NCBI GenBank assembly: GCA_963773845.1
Contig: CAVZCU010000009.1
Coordinates: 186,001 to 250,000 of the forward strand
Direction: 5' to 3'
Length of the DNA stretch: 64,000 nt
DNA from: SIAJ01 sp963773845
Lineage (GTDB): Bacteria > Planctomycetota > Planctomycetia > Gemmatales > Gemmataceae
Position 1 is the stretch's first letter; the number at the start of each line of letters is the position of its first letter. The translations under genes and the position numbers were made by a program. Under the pieces are notes generated by a model. The model was not told the origin of the DNA and ran no database searches. It saw nothing but the letters and a program-made list of their open reading frames with translations. Positions 18,061 to 30,500 of this stretch are shown here, piece after piece.

Positions 18061-21000
18061 ATGACTCTCCGCTTGATGCTCGTCGGCTCCATTGCGCTCG
18101 CAATTCATGTGAGTTCGGTTTGGGGCCAAGTGCCGCCCGATCGGCAGGCGGACATGATTCTCACCAGTGCGCGCAAAGCTCACAACGATGCGAATTATCC
18201 CTTCGCGATTCAGCGCTACACGGAGTTCCTGCAGAAGTTCGGCAACCATCCGCAAGCGAACAAGGCACGCTACCAGCTCGCCCTCGCTTATCTCGAATCA
18301 CCCGAGCGGAACTACGACAAGGCGATCGAAGTCCTGAACCCAATCGCCGGCAATACTTCGTTGCCGGAGCATGCTTACGCGCTCTATTACCTCGGCCTAT
18401 CGTTTCGCGGGCAGGGATTGAAAGAACTCGATGGCATGAAAGCCAAGCCGAACGAAGCCGTCCAGTTCAAGCAGCGCGCCGACCAGAAATTCAATGAAGC
18501 CACCCAGCGCTTCGCGGCCGCGACGACCGCATTCCGCGCTAAGCTTCCCAAAGATCCCGGCGATAAACTACCGCCGGAATTCGATTGGGCTGCCCGTGCC
18601 CGCTGCGATCAGGCGGAGATGGAACTCCGGCTCGGCAAGTACAAGGAGGCGAAGGCCACCGCCGAGCCCTTCACGAAAGACGAACAACTCGCCAAGAGCC
18701 GTTACCACAAGCTCGGCCTGTACCTGCACGGATTCGCTTCCTTTCAACTGCACGATTACCTCGTCGCCGGCCGATCGCTGACGCAGCTATCGCCGTTCGA
18801 TGATCCGCACTTCGGCTTGCATGCCCGTTATCTCCTCGGCCGGGTTTACCAGGTCACCGACCAGAAAGCGGAAGCGGCTCAGGCCTTCGAGGCCGTTCTG
18901 GCCGGCTACGAGCAGCAGAAAAAGGATGCCGCCGAAAAGCTCAAGCGCGCCGACCTGCTCGCGAAAGACCCGAACGAGCGAATGCGCCTGGAGGGGATAG
19001 TCCGGAATCCGCCCCCGGACCATGTCGTCGCGAGTGTCTTTTTCTCCGCATGTCTCGGATATGAAGCGGGCAAGTTCGGCGAAGCACTCGGCAAATTCCA
19101 GGAGTTTGCGAAAGCGTATCCGAGGTCGTCGCTCCTGCCCGAGGCACAACTTCGCGTTGGCTTTTGCCAGGTGCGGATGAAGATGTATCCCGAAGCGATC
19201 GCCACCTTACAGCCGATGCTCGACAAGCAGCCCCGGCTCGTCGATCAGATTCAGTTTTGGCTGGGAAAGGCTCAGGCCGGAGCGGCGGCCGCCATGACTG
19301 ATCCGACGAAGGCCGCCGCCCGCGACGGCGGATTCAAGACGGCAATCGCGACGCTCCGATCGGCGGCAGACAAGGCGAATGCAATGGCCAACAGCGATCC
19401 TGACGCCAAGACGCGCCGAGCCGAAATGCTCATCGAATTGGCGGACACTCAGCAGTTCGCGAAACAGTACAAGGATGCGGCGAGCACGTACGAGCAAATC
19501 CTGAATGACAAATCGCTGCCCGGGCGAACGGAAGAGCTGACGCAGCGGTTGATCGTCGCGCTTCATCTGGCCGGCGAGTATCAGCGGTCCGACCAACTCG
19601 CGAATCAGTTTCTCAAGCAGTTTCCGGAAAGCGCCTTGCGGACGCCGGTGATGTTCCGCCTGGCCGAAAACGCGTATTTCGTCGCACTCGCAGCCGAGAA
19701 GCGAACCAACCTGCCCAATCGCCAGGCCGAACTCGCCAAGTTGTTCGACGAGGCTGCCCGGCGCTACCAGGATGTGCTCGACAAGGGAGGCGAGTTCGAG
19801 AAGATCAATCTCGCCCGCTACGGCCTGGCCATGTGCCTTTTCAAGAAGGGCGATTACGACAAAGCTCGCGAGATACTGGAAAAGATCCCCAATGCCGATC
19901 GCGGCGGCGAATTGGCGTATACGCCTTATCTGCTTGCCGACTGCCAATTGCGGCAAGCGCCCGCGACGGTCAGCGGCGCCGGGGAAACGCGAAAAGTTCT
20001 GGAACTTCTCGAATCGGCCGCAGGCAACCTGGATGGATTCATTTCGGCCAACCCGAAGGCCGCCGAGGTCCCCGACGCATTGCTCAAGCTCGGCACATGC
20101 CAGATGCGTCAGGCGGCGTTGATTGCAGTCGCGCAAGAGCGAGCCGCCGATTCTTCAAGCGGCACGTCAGACGTTTCAGAAAGTCCTCGCAGCAATTCCC
20201 GAAAGAGCCTCAAGCCGCCCAGGCGAGAATGGAAAACGCCAAGTGCATGGCGCTGGCCGGCGATCGAGGCGGAGCGATTAACGAACTGCGGCAGTTTACC
20301 CAGGACCCCTGGCAGAAGACTTCCGTGGCTCCGTACGCGATCTTGGCGATGGCGACATTGCTTCGCGAACAGAATCAACCGCAACAGGCCGCCGAAGCGC
20401 TCGCCGCTGCCCGGCAAAAGTACGAGTCCTCCCTTCAGAAGGATCCGGATCGCCTCGCTCTCTTGCGCTATCATCACGGGCTTGCGTTGCAAGAAGCAGG
20501 AAAGTTCGCGGATGCCCGCAAGGCGCTCGACACGATCGGGCAGTTAGTGCCGAACAAGCCGATCACCGCGGAAGCGGTCCTGCGATCGTGCCAGTGCCGA
20601 ATCGCCGAGGGCCGCAAAATGATCGAGACGGCCCGCCAGCAACTCGCGAATTCGGGGCTGAAGCCCGAACAAACGGGCGTCGCCCGGAATTTGCTCGCCC
20701 AGGGAAATGCCGCGTTGAACGAGTCGGCCCAGACGCTGGAACGCCGGGCCGGCGAGTTGCGCGCCGCACTCGGCGGCAACGATGCCCGCGAACGCATGTA
20801 TTACGAGGCGGCGTGGGCGTATCGAGATTTGGCCGAACAGGAAATCGCCGCCGCCCGGCTGAGCATTCAACAGGATCGGCAGCGAGCGAAGCAAGCCGAG
20901 GCAAACAAACAGGCGCCGCCGGGCACGAGAGCGCCGATGGTCCCCTTGCCGGACGTGGCACGCAGCTCGGTGCCGATCCAGCCGGCGGAGCAGAAGGCTC

Positions 21001-21890
21001 GGAGCGCCTACCAGAATCATCTGCATGACTTCGGTGACACGCTCCTGTCCGTCGACGTTCGTTTCGAACTCGCGGAACTACTCGCGGAGCGCAATGAAAA
21101 CGACGCGGCGATCAAGCTGCTCAAGGAAGCGAACGACCTCGAGCCGCGTGGCGACAAGCTGCCCACGGCGGAAATGATGGATCGCATCCGCATTCGGCTG
21201 GGCTGCTGCCTGGCCGCGAAGAAGGATTTCGACCCGGCGATCGGTTATTTCGAGGCCGTGGCGGGCAATGCCAAATCCCCGCTCATGGCTCAAGGACTCT
21301 ATCGAGCCGGCGAGGCTTATTTGTCCAAGGGCGATACCGCGAAGGCGATCGAGAAACTGACCCCCTTCCGCGACAAGGGCGAATTCCAAAACGTGCCGGG
21401 CGTCACCGACCGGGCGTTATTGCGCCTCGGATATGCTCTGGGAACGGAGAAAAAATGGGACGCATCGCGAACGGCGTATGAGACACTGGTCAATCGCTTC
21501 GGCAACAGCCCATGGGTCAGCGACGCTCGTTATGGCGCCGGCTGGGCTCTGCAAAGCGCCGGCCAGTTCGATCAGGCGGTGAACTGGTACAACCAGGTGA
21601 TCGCCGCGACGACAACCGAACTCGCCGCCAAGGCCCATTTGCAAATCGGTCTCTGCCGGCTCGAACAGAAACGCTATGGCGATGCCGTCGCGACCTTGTT
21701 GATCGTCCCCTACACGTTCGATTATCCCGAAATCAGCGCAACTGCTCTATGCGAGGCGGCCCGAGCGCTCATCGAAGATAAGAAGCCGGAACAGGCCGAG
21801 CGCTTGCTCAAGAAAGTGATCAAGGAACACCCAACCAGCGAATGGGCCAAGGTGGCGCAGGAGCGCTTGGCGAAGTTGCAGAAGGAATGA
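18061..21890 (+). CDS. Giant secreted tetratricopeptide repeat protein, frameshifted near 20150-20190
   Basis: About 1275 residues. Of several possible ATGs the one at 18061 is chosen because it starts a signal peptide (MLVGSIALAIHVSSVWGQ). The rest is a long solenoid of TPR and Tol-Pal/YbgF-like repeats, such as YPFAIQRYTEFLQKFGNHPQ, FGEALGKFQEFAKAYPRSSL and PEQAERLLKKVIKEHPTSEW. Two closely spaced frame changes near 20148 and 20190 split it; the short middle frame reads ILQAARQTFQKVLA, a natural TPR helix, which supports joining all three. It is probably a periplasmic or membrane scaffold, as for similar planctomycete proteins. No enzymatic domain is visible. The gene stands alone, flanked downstream by an inverted repeat. 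Confidence 0.8.
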
Positions 21891-21901
21891 GCCCAAATGC
21901 T

Positions 21902-22011
21902 CACGGCTCGAAGCCATCGCCATGGGCTTTAATCGGACGCCCTCCGGGCTGCTGTGTCTGAGCCCTTCGGAATGATTGGAATACAACCCACGGCGATGGC
22001 TTCGGCCCGTG
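21902..22011. repeat. MITE-like inverted repeat (GAAGCCATCGCC type)
   Basis: CGAAGCCATCGCCATGGG (21909-21926) is inversely repeated in CCCACGGCGATGGCTTCGG (21987-22005). The outer bases CACGG and CCGTG extend the match to about 22 of 25 positions. Inside, CCCTCCGGGCT and AGCCCTTCGG also pair. The 110-base unit lies between the TPR gene and the start of the FG-GAP gene at 22032, close enough to influence the latter's leader. Confidence 0.75.
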
Positions 22012-22031
22012 GGCCGGCGACGAGGTTCAAC

Positions 22032-24470
22032 ATGCGATGCCTGTTAATCATGCTGATCGTCTTCGCTTTCGCGGCCCCATCGCGCGCTTACATCGAAGCT
22101 CCGATGACGCTTGCGGACGTGATCAACCAGTCCAACATGATCACCATCCTCCGCGTCAAGAGCGTCGACAAAGCGAAAAAGATGATCGTCTACGAAAAGG
22201 TGGAGGATATTCGCGGCAAGTTTCCAACGGCCCAGGGCCGGCACGTGATCAGCGGCCAACTCCGCGAGGGAGAGATCAAAACCGTGCTCGATTGGGCTGA
22301 GCCGGGCAAGATCGCCATCTTCTTCGCCAAGGATGGGGCCTGCGAATGCTGCATCGACACCTACTGGTATCAGATCTACAAGAACGGCGAAGATCTCTAC
22401 GGCATGAGCCACGGCGAGCCGTTCTTGCTCCGGAGTTATGCCGGAAAAGCAGAGCGACTGGCCCCGCTCGTGCGTGGCATCATCGATGGCCGCGAAGTGA
22501 TCGTGCCGGCCATGGAGGACAACAAAGAGTTGCTCCACAAACGGGCCGGCAAGGTGATGCGTGTGAAAACAAGCCTGAAATTCTTGAACTACGACCCCAA
22601 GCGGGATTTTGTTGGGTGGGGTGGCGAAGACATTCGGCGAATCGCAGGTGGCATTGGCTTCAGCCATTTCGGTCCGCTCAGCAAGATCGACGCCGAGGCA
22701 CGCCACGTCAAGTTGCATCGACTTCGATGGCGATGGGAAGATTGATGTCTGCGTCGTTTCTACGAGCGCCGTGCGGCTGTATCAGAACCAGGGCGATTCC
22801 TATAGCGAAGTCGCATTGCCCGGGCTTAAAGGGGGCGCTCGCTCGGTGGCATGGGCCGATTACAACGCGCGACGGCAAGCCCGATCTGTTGCTGGCAACC
22901 GCGGACGGGCCGAAGCTATTCACGAATCTGGGCAAGGGTCAGTTTCGCGACGACTCGGTCATGCTGCCTCGTGGGGTTGCCGGCGCGACCGCGGTCGCCT
23001 GGATCGATGCCGACGGCGATGGCAAGCCGGACATTCTGGTTGCTACCGCGTTCAACGGACTGCGACTCTATCGAAACAATCCGCCAGCCGACCGGCGGCG
23101 AAACTCGCCCCGCCGCAGATTGGACCCTGGATGTTAATCGGCCCATTCCCCAATGGATTCGACACGGTCTATCCGCCGGAAAAAGAGATCGACTTCCAAA
23201 AGCAATATGACGGTAAGCGCGGCAAAGTTGCCTGGCGCAAGACGGTTTTTAAAGATGCCACGATCAATAACCTCGCGATTTTCGGCAAACCGGATTTGAA
23301 CAACGACGCGGTGTGTTACGTCGCCCGCGAGATTACCGCAACTGGGACAACGGAGATCCCCATCTCGCTCGGCAGCGACGACGGCCTGGCCGTATTTGTC
23401 AATGGCGAACGAGTCCTGGCCGACAATCAACAGCGTGCCGTGGCGCCGGATCAGAACAAACTGACGCTACGGCTCAAACCGGGCAAGAACACCGTGCTTC
23501 TTAAAATCACGCAAGGCAGCGGCGATTGGGCTTTCTACTATTCGGCCGGTCAGCCGACGGTCGGGGCGATCGGCTGCTTCGATGATGTGTCGGCCGAATG
23601 GGGACTCGGACCAAAGGGCCTTGCGAGCGAAGCACACGGCGAGACGCTGGCGGTCGCCGACGTCGATGGCGATGGCCGGCCCGACTTCCTCTTCGGCGCC
23701 GGAAACGGGTTGCTCTTCACCAACACGGGCAAGCGCTTCGAACTGAAAGCCGACTCCGGGATCGCATTCGACTCGTCGCGCTGCGGACCGACATTTTTCG
23801 ACTTCGATGGCGACGGAAACACCGACTTGTTCGTGCCCCAGAATGGCAAGTCGAAGTTGTTTCGCAACGATGGCAAGGGACATTTCACGGACATCATCGA
23901 CCAGTGCGGCGATTTGGCGAAATCCGATCGCTGGCGCGCACCTGCGCGGCCTGGGGAGATTTCAATAACGACGGCCATCCCGATCTATTCATCGGTTGTC
24001 TGCGCGGCGCAAATCGCTATCTGGAGAACGACGGCAACGGCAAGTTCATCGACAAGACGGCCGAGATTGGATTGACGATGCGCGTGTACAACTCGCAGGC
24101 AATTGCCGTCGCCGACCTGAACGGCGACGGCAAACTCGATCTCGTCATGGCCAACGAAGGACAAGACGCGGCGATCCTGTTTGGCAATAAGGAGCTTCCG
24201 AACAAGTCGACGCCGCTGACCGTGCATGTGCCATGCGAATGTATCGGTAAATCGGTCTTGATTCGCGTGGTCGGCAAGGGTGTGCAGCGGACGTGTCGCC
24301 TATGCGGAGGCGACGGCCGCGGGCAGCCCAACCTATCGCCACGCTTCGTGCTGCCGCCCGGCACGTATCAGATTGAGATCAAAGAAAGCACTGGCAAAAC
24401 ACGGACCAGAGAAGTAACCCTTGCGGCCGAAGCAGTGAAAGTACGGTTTGACCAGAATCCGACGCAATGA
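22032..24470 (+). CDS. Secreted FG-GAP/VCBS protein with N-terminal cysteine-containing domain, four frameshifts
   Basis: About 812 residues once frame changes near 22700, 22862, 23095 and 23945 are bridged. The signal peptide MRCLLIMLIVFAFAAPSRA precedes a domain of about 200 residues with a CECC motif (FFAKDGACECCIDTYWYQIY). VCBS units follow (FDGDGKIDVCVVSTS, WIDADGDGKPDILVATAF), then a PA14-like lectin segment (IPISLGSDDGLAVFVNGERV), more VCBS units (VADVDGDGRPDFLFGAGNG, WGDFNNDGHPDLFIGCLRG) and a C-terminal domain with CRLCGGDG. It heads a probable operon with the PQQ-propeller, YdjY-like and lipoprotein genes (gaps 22, 18 and 8 bases). The domain order is unusual and may define a surface-binding protein. 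Function not known. Confidence 0.78.
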
Positions 24471-24492
24471 CTCCGGAGAGGACGCACAACGC

Positions 24493-25905
24493 ATGGCCAG
24501 CCGACTCCTAGTCATCGCATTCATTGCCGCGGTTCCCGCGCTCGCCGATGAAGCCCCCTGGTCGACATTTCGCGGCAACAACCGTCGAACGGGGAATACG
24601 GACAACATTGCTGGCCCGACGAAGCCCGCTATTCTGTGGTTTGGCAAATCGACGCAACACTATGCGGGCTCGCCAGTGCCGACCGAGACCGACATGCTGT
24701 TCCCCGGCCTGGGCACTTTTAACGACGGCATCGTGAATAGCTTTCCACTCGATCCGAAGGATTTGAAGGCAATCAAACCGAGCTGGAGCAAGAAGGGACC
24801 GTTGATCAAATTGCCGACGTTCAGCTCGCCGGCCGTTATCGATGGCAAAATCATTTTCGGCGATGGCATGCACGTCACCGACGGAGCGACACTCTACTGT
24901 TTTCCGTCGGACGGCGGCTACCTGCTCTGGGCGCTCCCGGTGCCGGGAAAGCTCGTGCATCTCGAAGGTTCACCGACAGTGTCGAACGGCCGGGTCTATG
25001 TCGGCGGCGGATCGGCCGGCGTGCTCTGCGTGGACATCGACACGGTCATCCTCGACGGCAAAGAACTCTCGGTGAAAGAGGTCCCGGCCCTTCAAGCTGC
25101 CGAATGGAAGAAACTGGTGGCCAAGTTCGAGCAAGAAAAAAAGAAAGATCAGTTCGCACGCGATCCAAACGAAAACGATTTGCTCAAGCCGAAGCCCAAG
25201 GTGGTGTGGACCCAGGGTCAAAAGCGCTGGCATGTGGACGCCCCAACGCTCGTTGCTGGCGACAAGGTCTTGGTCGCATCCGCGTTCCTCGACAAGGAGA
25301 AGGAAGGGGACCGCGCGCTATTTTGTTTGAATGCCGCAAACGGCAAAGAGATTTGGAAAGCGCCACTCACCTACAATCCGTGGGGAGGGCCGACGCTGGC
25401 CGGCGATACCGTGTTGGTGACCACGAGCAATATCGCCTACGACCCCAACGAGATCGAAGGCTCGAAGGGGGACATCACGGCATTTGACCTGGCCACCGGC
25501 AAGGAAAAATGGAAGAAGCGATTGCCGGGCGCCGTGCTTTCTTGCGCGGCCGCGACGAAGGACGTCGCCATTTGCACCTGCACCGACGGCAAGCTGCGCG
25601 CCTATAGTCTCAAGGACGGTTCACGGAAACTCATATACGACGCGAAAGCGCCGTTCTTCGCTCCCCCCGCGGTCGTCGGCGAGACCATTTACGTTGCCGA
25701 CTTCAAAGGCGTCGTCCATGCCGTTGATCTGAAGTCGGGCACGGCCCAATGGACGCTCGACCTCGGCGCCGAGCCGCTGAAATTGCCGGGCATGAATTAT
25801 GGTGGCATCACCGTCCGCGGCGGCAAACTGTATTTGGCGACCTGCAACCTCGCGGGACCGTTCGCCCGCCAGCCGACCGTAGTTGTGTGTATTGGGTCCA
25901 AGTAG
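24493..25905 (+). CDS. Secreted PQQ-like beta-propeller protein
   Basis: A 470-residue protein with signal peptide MASRLLVIAFIAAVPALA and the family opening WSTFRGNNRRTGNTDN. Propeller blades include GRVYVGGGSAGVLCVDIDT, ALFCLNAANGKEIWKAPLTY, ITAFDLATGKEKWKKRLPG and GVVHAVDLKSGTAQWTLDLG. These tryptophan-docking blades characterise PQQ-binding-like domains, most of which in planctomycetes do not bind PQQ and act as scaffolds. No catalytic quinoprotein residues could be recognised. A charged insertion (KKLVAKFEQEKKKDQFARD) interrupts one blade. The frame is intact. It follows the FG-GAP gene by 22 bases and precedes the YdjY-like gene by 18. Confidence 0.85.
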   Translation: MASRLLVIAFIAAVPALADEAPWSTFRGNNRRTGNTDNIAGPTKPAILWFGKSTQHYAGSPVPTETDMLFPGLGTFNDGIVNSFPLDPKDLKAIKPSWSKKGPLIKLPTFSSPAVIDGKIIFGDGMHVTDGATLYCFPSDGGYLLWALPVPGKLVHLEGSPTVSNGRVYVGGGSAGVLCVDIDTVILDGKELSVKEVPALQAAEWKKLVAKFEQEKKKDQFARDPNENDLLKPKPKVVWTQGQKRWHVDAPTLVAGDKVLVASAFLDKEKEGDRALFCLNAANGKEIWKAPLTYNPWGGPTLAGDTVLVTTSNIAYDPNEIEGSKGDITAFDLATGKEKWKKRLPGAVLSCAAATKDVAICTCTDGKLRAYSLKDGSRKLIYDAKAPFFAPPAVVGETIYVADFKGVVHAVDLKSGTAQWTLDLGAEPLKLPGMNYGGITVRGGKLYLATCNLAGPFARQPTVVVCIGSK

Positions 25906-25923
25906 GGAAACGGGGTATCCATT

Positions 25924-26583
25924 ATGAATCGCTTATACGTCCCGTTCGTTGCACTGACTCTCGTCGGCCCGGCATTCGCCGACGCGGAAGGTGTGAAGGT
26001 CGACAAGGCTAGGAAGGCGGTCATAATTGATGCCAAGGTCGCGCCTCGGAAGTTGGCCAAATACGACCAGATCTATCCCGTTGAGGTCATTGCGTGCTGG
26101 CCGGATCCCAAGGGCCAAAAAGCGCATGAAACCGTCGTCACGATCGACGCCAAGCCTAGCGACGTCCACAAAGCACTGGAATCGCTTGGCCTGAAACCCG
26201 GCAAGCCCGCACATGGCGAGAAGGCAGAAGCCGTCGGCCCTGTGGTCAAAATCTCACTCGAAATCCCCGACGGGGGCGGCACACGCAAACTGTCGATCCA
26301 CCGCTTCCTGATCGATCCCAAGACCAAGCAGGGATTCCCACGCGACGTCAAGTTTCGCTTTACGGGATCCGCTATGCGCAAGCCCGATCCAACCAAATCC
26401 GATCAAGTTTATGGCGCCGACATGAGCGGCACCCTGATCGCCATCTACCCGGTCACCGACGAAACGGTATGCCAGTCGTCGCTGACGATGAAGGAAGAAA
26501 AGTACTTGAAGCTGGAAGTCGATTCGGCCCTGATTCCCAAGGTCGGCACGCCGGTCAAACTAATCATCGAGGCGGCCAAGTGA
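25924..26583 (+). CDS. YdjY-domain secreted protein
   Basis: A 219-residue protein with a short leader (YVPFVALTLVGPAFAD). It reads VKVDKARKAVIIDAKVAPRK early on, then PVEVIACWPDPKGQKAHETV and VVTIDAKPSDVHKALESLGL, the core pattern of the YdjY domain (ETVV followed by a helix with HKALESLGLKPG). The domain is often found beside PQQ or WD40 secreted proteins in planctomycetes. Its biochemical role is unknown; in enterobacteria YdjY is linked to iron-sulfur or electron-transfer clusters by context only. The C-terminal half contains ADMSGTLIAIYPVTDETVC. The frame is intact. The next gene may start at a GTG overlapping this stop. Confidence 0.78.
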   Translation: MNRLYVPFVALTLVGPAFADAEGVKVDKARKAVIIDAKVAPRKLAKYDQIYPVEVIACWPDPKGQKAHETVVTIDAKPSDVHKALESLGLKPGKPAHGEKAEAVGPVVKISLEIPDGGGTRKLSIHRFLIDPKTKQGFPRDVKFRFTGSAMRKPDPTKSDQVYGADMSGTLIAIYPVTDETVCQSSLTMKEEKYLKLEVDSALIPKVGTPVKLIIEAAK

Positions 26584-26591
26584 GCACTGGT

Positions 26592-27357
26592 ATGAATCAT
26601 CGCAAGCAACTTGTCGGATGCTTACTCGGTGCGATGGCGATCGCGTTTGCGAGTTGCAGCCAGTCGAACCCGCCCGCGGTAGCGGTCGCTCCGGCCGAGG
26701 TTCCCGCGGTGAAAGACCAACCCACGGTTCAGGAACAACCGCCGCCGGTCGTCAAAAGCTCCTCCGGTCCAGATGGCGGCTCCTTCACCTTTCCCGAAGA
26801 TTCTGAAGGCAAGGCACTGGCTAATGCACTGATCCCGCCGATGCCGAGAACGATGCCCGTTGCCATGCCAGTCACTCCGAAGCCGCGACGCCTGCCCGCT
26901 TTTCTCGAAGCACCGGCTCCGCCCTCAAACGATCCTGCCGGTGCTTTGCCCCGGCTTGGACTTCCGGAATTGAAGCCGGCCGGTCCGAGGCCACTTCCCG
27001 ACTCCGTGCCGCCGGACATTGGTGGCGCTATTCCGCAACTCCCAGCTCGCGGGCCAATTGCCACGGGGCCGCTGACACGGCATGAAGAGCGAATTATAAA
27101 CGCGCTTACCGAGTTGCCGCCCCTGAGCGCTCGGCCCATCGCCGATCGCGCGCCTTTTGATCGATCCGACCATCGAATTTACCGCTCGAAGCGTAATCAG
27201 CCCAAATCTGCCATTGCGAACCGAGCCGACCGGCTTCATTCGCATTAATATCCCCGACCCTTTTGAAAATGTGGAAGCCGCCAAAACGCGCACGCCGATC
27301 GTGGAAGATCCGAATCGATCGCTGCCAAGCCTCCCGCCCCCGGGCCAAGCCAGCTAA
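26592..27357 (+). CDS. Proline-rich lipoprotein, frameshifted near 27155
   Basis: About 254 residues. The leader GCLLGAMAIAFASC has a lipobox-like FASC, so the protein is probably acylated and exported. It is rich in proline and alanine, with low-complexity stretches (EQPPPVVKSSSGPDGGSFTF, LPARGPIATGPLTRHEERII). The uncorrected frame ends at 27248; shifting near 27155 gives the smoother continuation IDPTIEFTARSVISPNLPLR with PFENVEAAKTRTPIVEDPNR and a stop at 27357. A GTG at 26580 overlapping the previous stop is an alternative start. No family is recognised; the composition suggests an envelope spacer or anchor protein. Confidence 0.6.
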
Positions 27358-27599
27358 AGCGATGGCGTTCCGCGAATAAGTTCAATCCGCTGGCCAACCG
27401 GCCGACGACGAGGCAATGAATCCGTTCAAAGTATTGCGGATCAAATCCTATCGCTGAATGTCGCAGTACAACAAGATTCGAGGCATCGTTCCTCTCGACT
27501 TCGGATCGAGACTATGACGCCGTCTGACGCCGAGAGCCAATCGGAGCTGGCTCGATGTCCAAGAACATAATCGATTGCCGCCTTTCGTAGGCCTCGCAC

Positions 27600-30500
27600 A
27601 TGTCCACTGACCCCACTTTGAGCATCCCGCCCGGACCACTGCCGACATTGGCTTCGCGCGAGACCATGCAAGCTGCAGACCCGGTCGCGGGTCGAAGGTT
27701 TGGCGATTATGAGTTACTCGAAGAGATCGCCCGTGGCGGCATGGGCATTGTCTACAAAGCCCGGCAAATCTCGCTCAATCGAATCGTCGCGCTCAAGATG
27801 GTTTTGACGGGAAAGCTGGCCAGCCATTCGGACGTTTCGCGCTTTCGCCAGGAGGCCGAGACCGCGGCGAACCTGGATCATCCGAACATTCTGCCCATTT
27901 ACGAAGTCGGGGAGCACGAAGGCCATCCGTATTTCTCGATGAAGCTCGCCCCGGGCGGACCGCTGTCGAACCGGATTGCGGAGTTCATTCGGGAACCGCG
28001 GGCAGCCGCGAAACTCATCGAGCAAATCGCTCGCGGGATGAACTACGCCCATCAGTTTGGCCTCTTGCATCGCGACCTGAAGCCGGCCAATGTATTGCTG
28101 GACGCGGATCGTACGCCGCTCATTACTGATTTTGGGCTCGCCAAACACCTCAAAGACGATAGCGGACTGACGCAGTCCGGCGCCATTCTCGGCACGCCCA
28201 GTTACATGGCGCCCGAACAGGCTCGGGGTGAAAAGCAGATCACAATCGCGGCCGACATTTACTCCCTGGGCGCGGTCCTATACGAGTTGCTTGCCGGTCG
28301 GCCCCCGTTCCGCGGCGAGACGGTGGCCCAGACGATTCGCATGGTCGAGGAATCGGAACCGGCGTCGGTCCGAAGCGTGAACGCGGCCGTCGACCCCGAG
28401 CTGGAAGCAATCGCTTTCAAGTGCCTGGAGAAAGATCCCGCCCGGCGTTATGGAACCGCCGGTGCGATGGCCGACGACCTAGCCGCCTGGTTGCGCGGCG
28501 AGCCCGTCACGGCAAGACGAGCGACATGGGGCCGGCGAATGCGCAAATGGGTCCGGCGGAACCCGGCGGTCGCGTCGCTCACGGCACTGGCGATTCTCCT
28601 GCTCGTCGCCGGCTCCGGGGTGTCGATCACTTATGCCATCCGGGCGGACAACCGCGCCAGGGAAGCGGCGGAGAGCGAACTCGAAGCCCGCAAGCAGGAA
28701 GCGACCGCCAAGGATCGCGAAGAGGTGATGAAAGACACGCTCTGCGTGGCGACGTTTGAGCGGGCCCGTGCCGAACGTCTGGCCGGCCAGTCCGGTTCGA
28801 AATCTCGGAGCCTGGAGCTGCTGAAGAATGCCGCCGAATTGCGCCTGCGGACCCGCGATCCCGACGACCATCGCGTGGCGATACCGGAAATGGCCGACCT
28901 TCGAAGTGAAGTAGTCATGGCATTGCTGGCTCGAGATGCCCGGCTGGTTCGGGAATTTCCTCTCGATCTGTCTACCAGGACGCACTTCACAGAGAACGGA
29001 CACTTTTTAATATGGTCGTCAATCTTTGCCGGCGGCAACAGTTCAATCGAATTGTGGACGACCGATCTGATGACTGGGCATGAAGCACGGCATCTATCGG
29101 TTCAACCGACGAACCTGAAAGGGACAGACGAGTTAAATCTGTTGACATCACTCTTGGCCTTAGATCGCCAAGGAATTCGGGCGCTCTGCCCATATCTTGG
29201 TGGCGTAGCGATTCGCGAGTTCCCATCGGGCCGACTGATCACCCAATTGCCGGGACCCAAATCGGCGCCCGGCCTTCCGATAGCCGAATTCGCCCGGTTC
29301 AGCCCCGACGGCAAGCACGCGTTGGCAGTGATCAACGATCGAGTCGATGCGCATGCCGTTGTGTGGGACCTGGCCCATCCGGATTCGGCCCAATTGTTGG
29401 CCAAGACACCTCTCGAAAAGAATCGCTTCAACGAGTTCTCGTTTTTCGGCGCCGATTCGCAAGATTTTGTCGGTCTGCGATTCTCTCAGGACAGCAGTCG
29501 CGTCAGTTTCGCATCGCGCGATCGTAAAACCGTGCGCATCGTCGATATCACGCAGAACCCACCGGCAACGGTTAAAGAAATCTCTCTGCCAGGCGAACTC
29601 CAGAAATTGGAATGGCACCCCACACTGCCGATTCTGGGGCTCGCGATCAAACAGCCTTCTTCTCAAGTGGTTGCCATGCTCTGGAATCTCAAGGAGAACA
29701 AGCCGCTCGCAACGTGTGACGGTGAGATGGAAGCGACACAGAACCGCCAGTTCGTCTCGCTTTCGTTCAGTCCCGACGGCCGGTGGCTGGCATTCGGGGG
29801 CCGGGGTTCGACGGTCCGCATTTTCGCGCGCAGGATGGAGCGGAGCGTTTTCGTCTGGGGTCCGCATCAACCGTTGGCGTGTTTATGGCCCTCTGGACGC
29901 CGGCCAACGAGTTGGCGATTGCCAGCGCCATGGAGAGTGTTCGCGTCTGGAAGCCCGAATTCGATCCCGTGGCGGATGTCATGTACCGCATCGACGCGGC
30001 CCAACGACCCGCATTCAGCCCGGACGGCAAGTGGCTTGCGGCCTATGCCCCAACCGGCGGCCGCTCCCGGCAGATTCTGGCCGGACTCGTCGGCCCGAAA
30101 AGGCGCACATCCCGAAGCTCGATCGAGTCGCCTTGATTGATCGACGCACGTTCAAAGTCGTTCGGTGGCTCAAAGGGCTGGACTCGACGCGCGGCCGACT
30201 CTTCTTCTCTCCCGACAGCCAGCACATCGTTCTGGAAGCTCCGGATCTCTTGAGCGTCCACAATGTGTTGACCGGCGACGAAGAGTTTCGTCGCCAGCCC
30301 TCCAGTGCCGCGCACATCAAGAACTGGAATACCTCGTTCTACCTGCCGGACGGTAGACTGGCCGCGATCGGAAAGGTGGAACAACCGAAGGCGCCGCGCC
30401 AGTGCGTGCTCTGGGACGTCGCCGCCGACAAGTTGATCTGGACGTTTGAGCCCGCCCAGACACTCGGAGATGAATTGGCGGTTTCGGTCGACGGCAGCCG

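Noticed and set aside
17886..18092. Minus-strand frame ending ELQQINQVPGIGSKMLLHLW
   Set aside because: Short, overlaps the upstream region and start of the giant TPR gene, and its N-terminal half is basic low-quality sequence.
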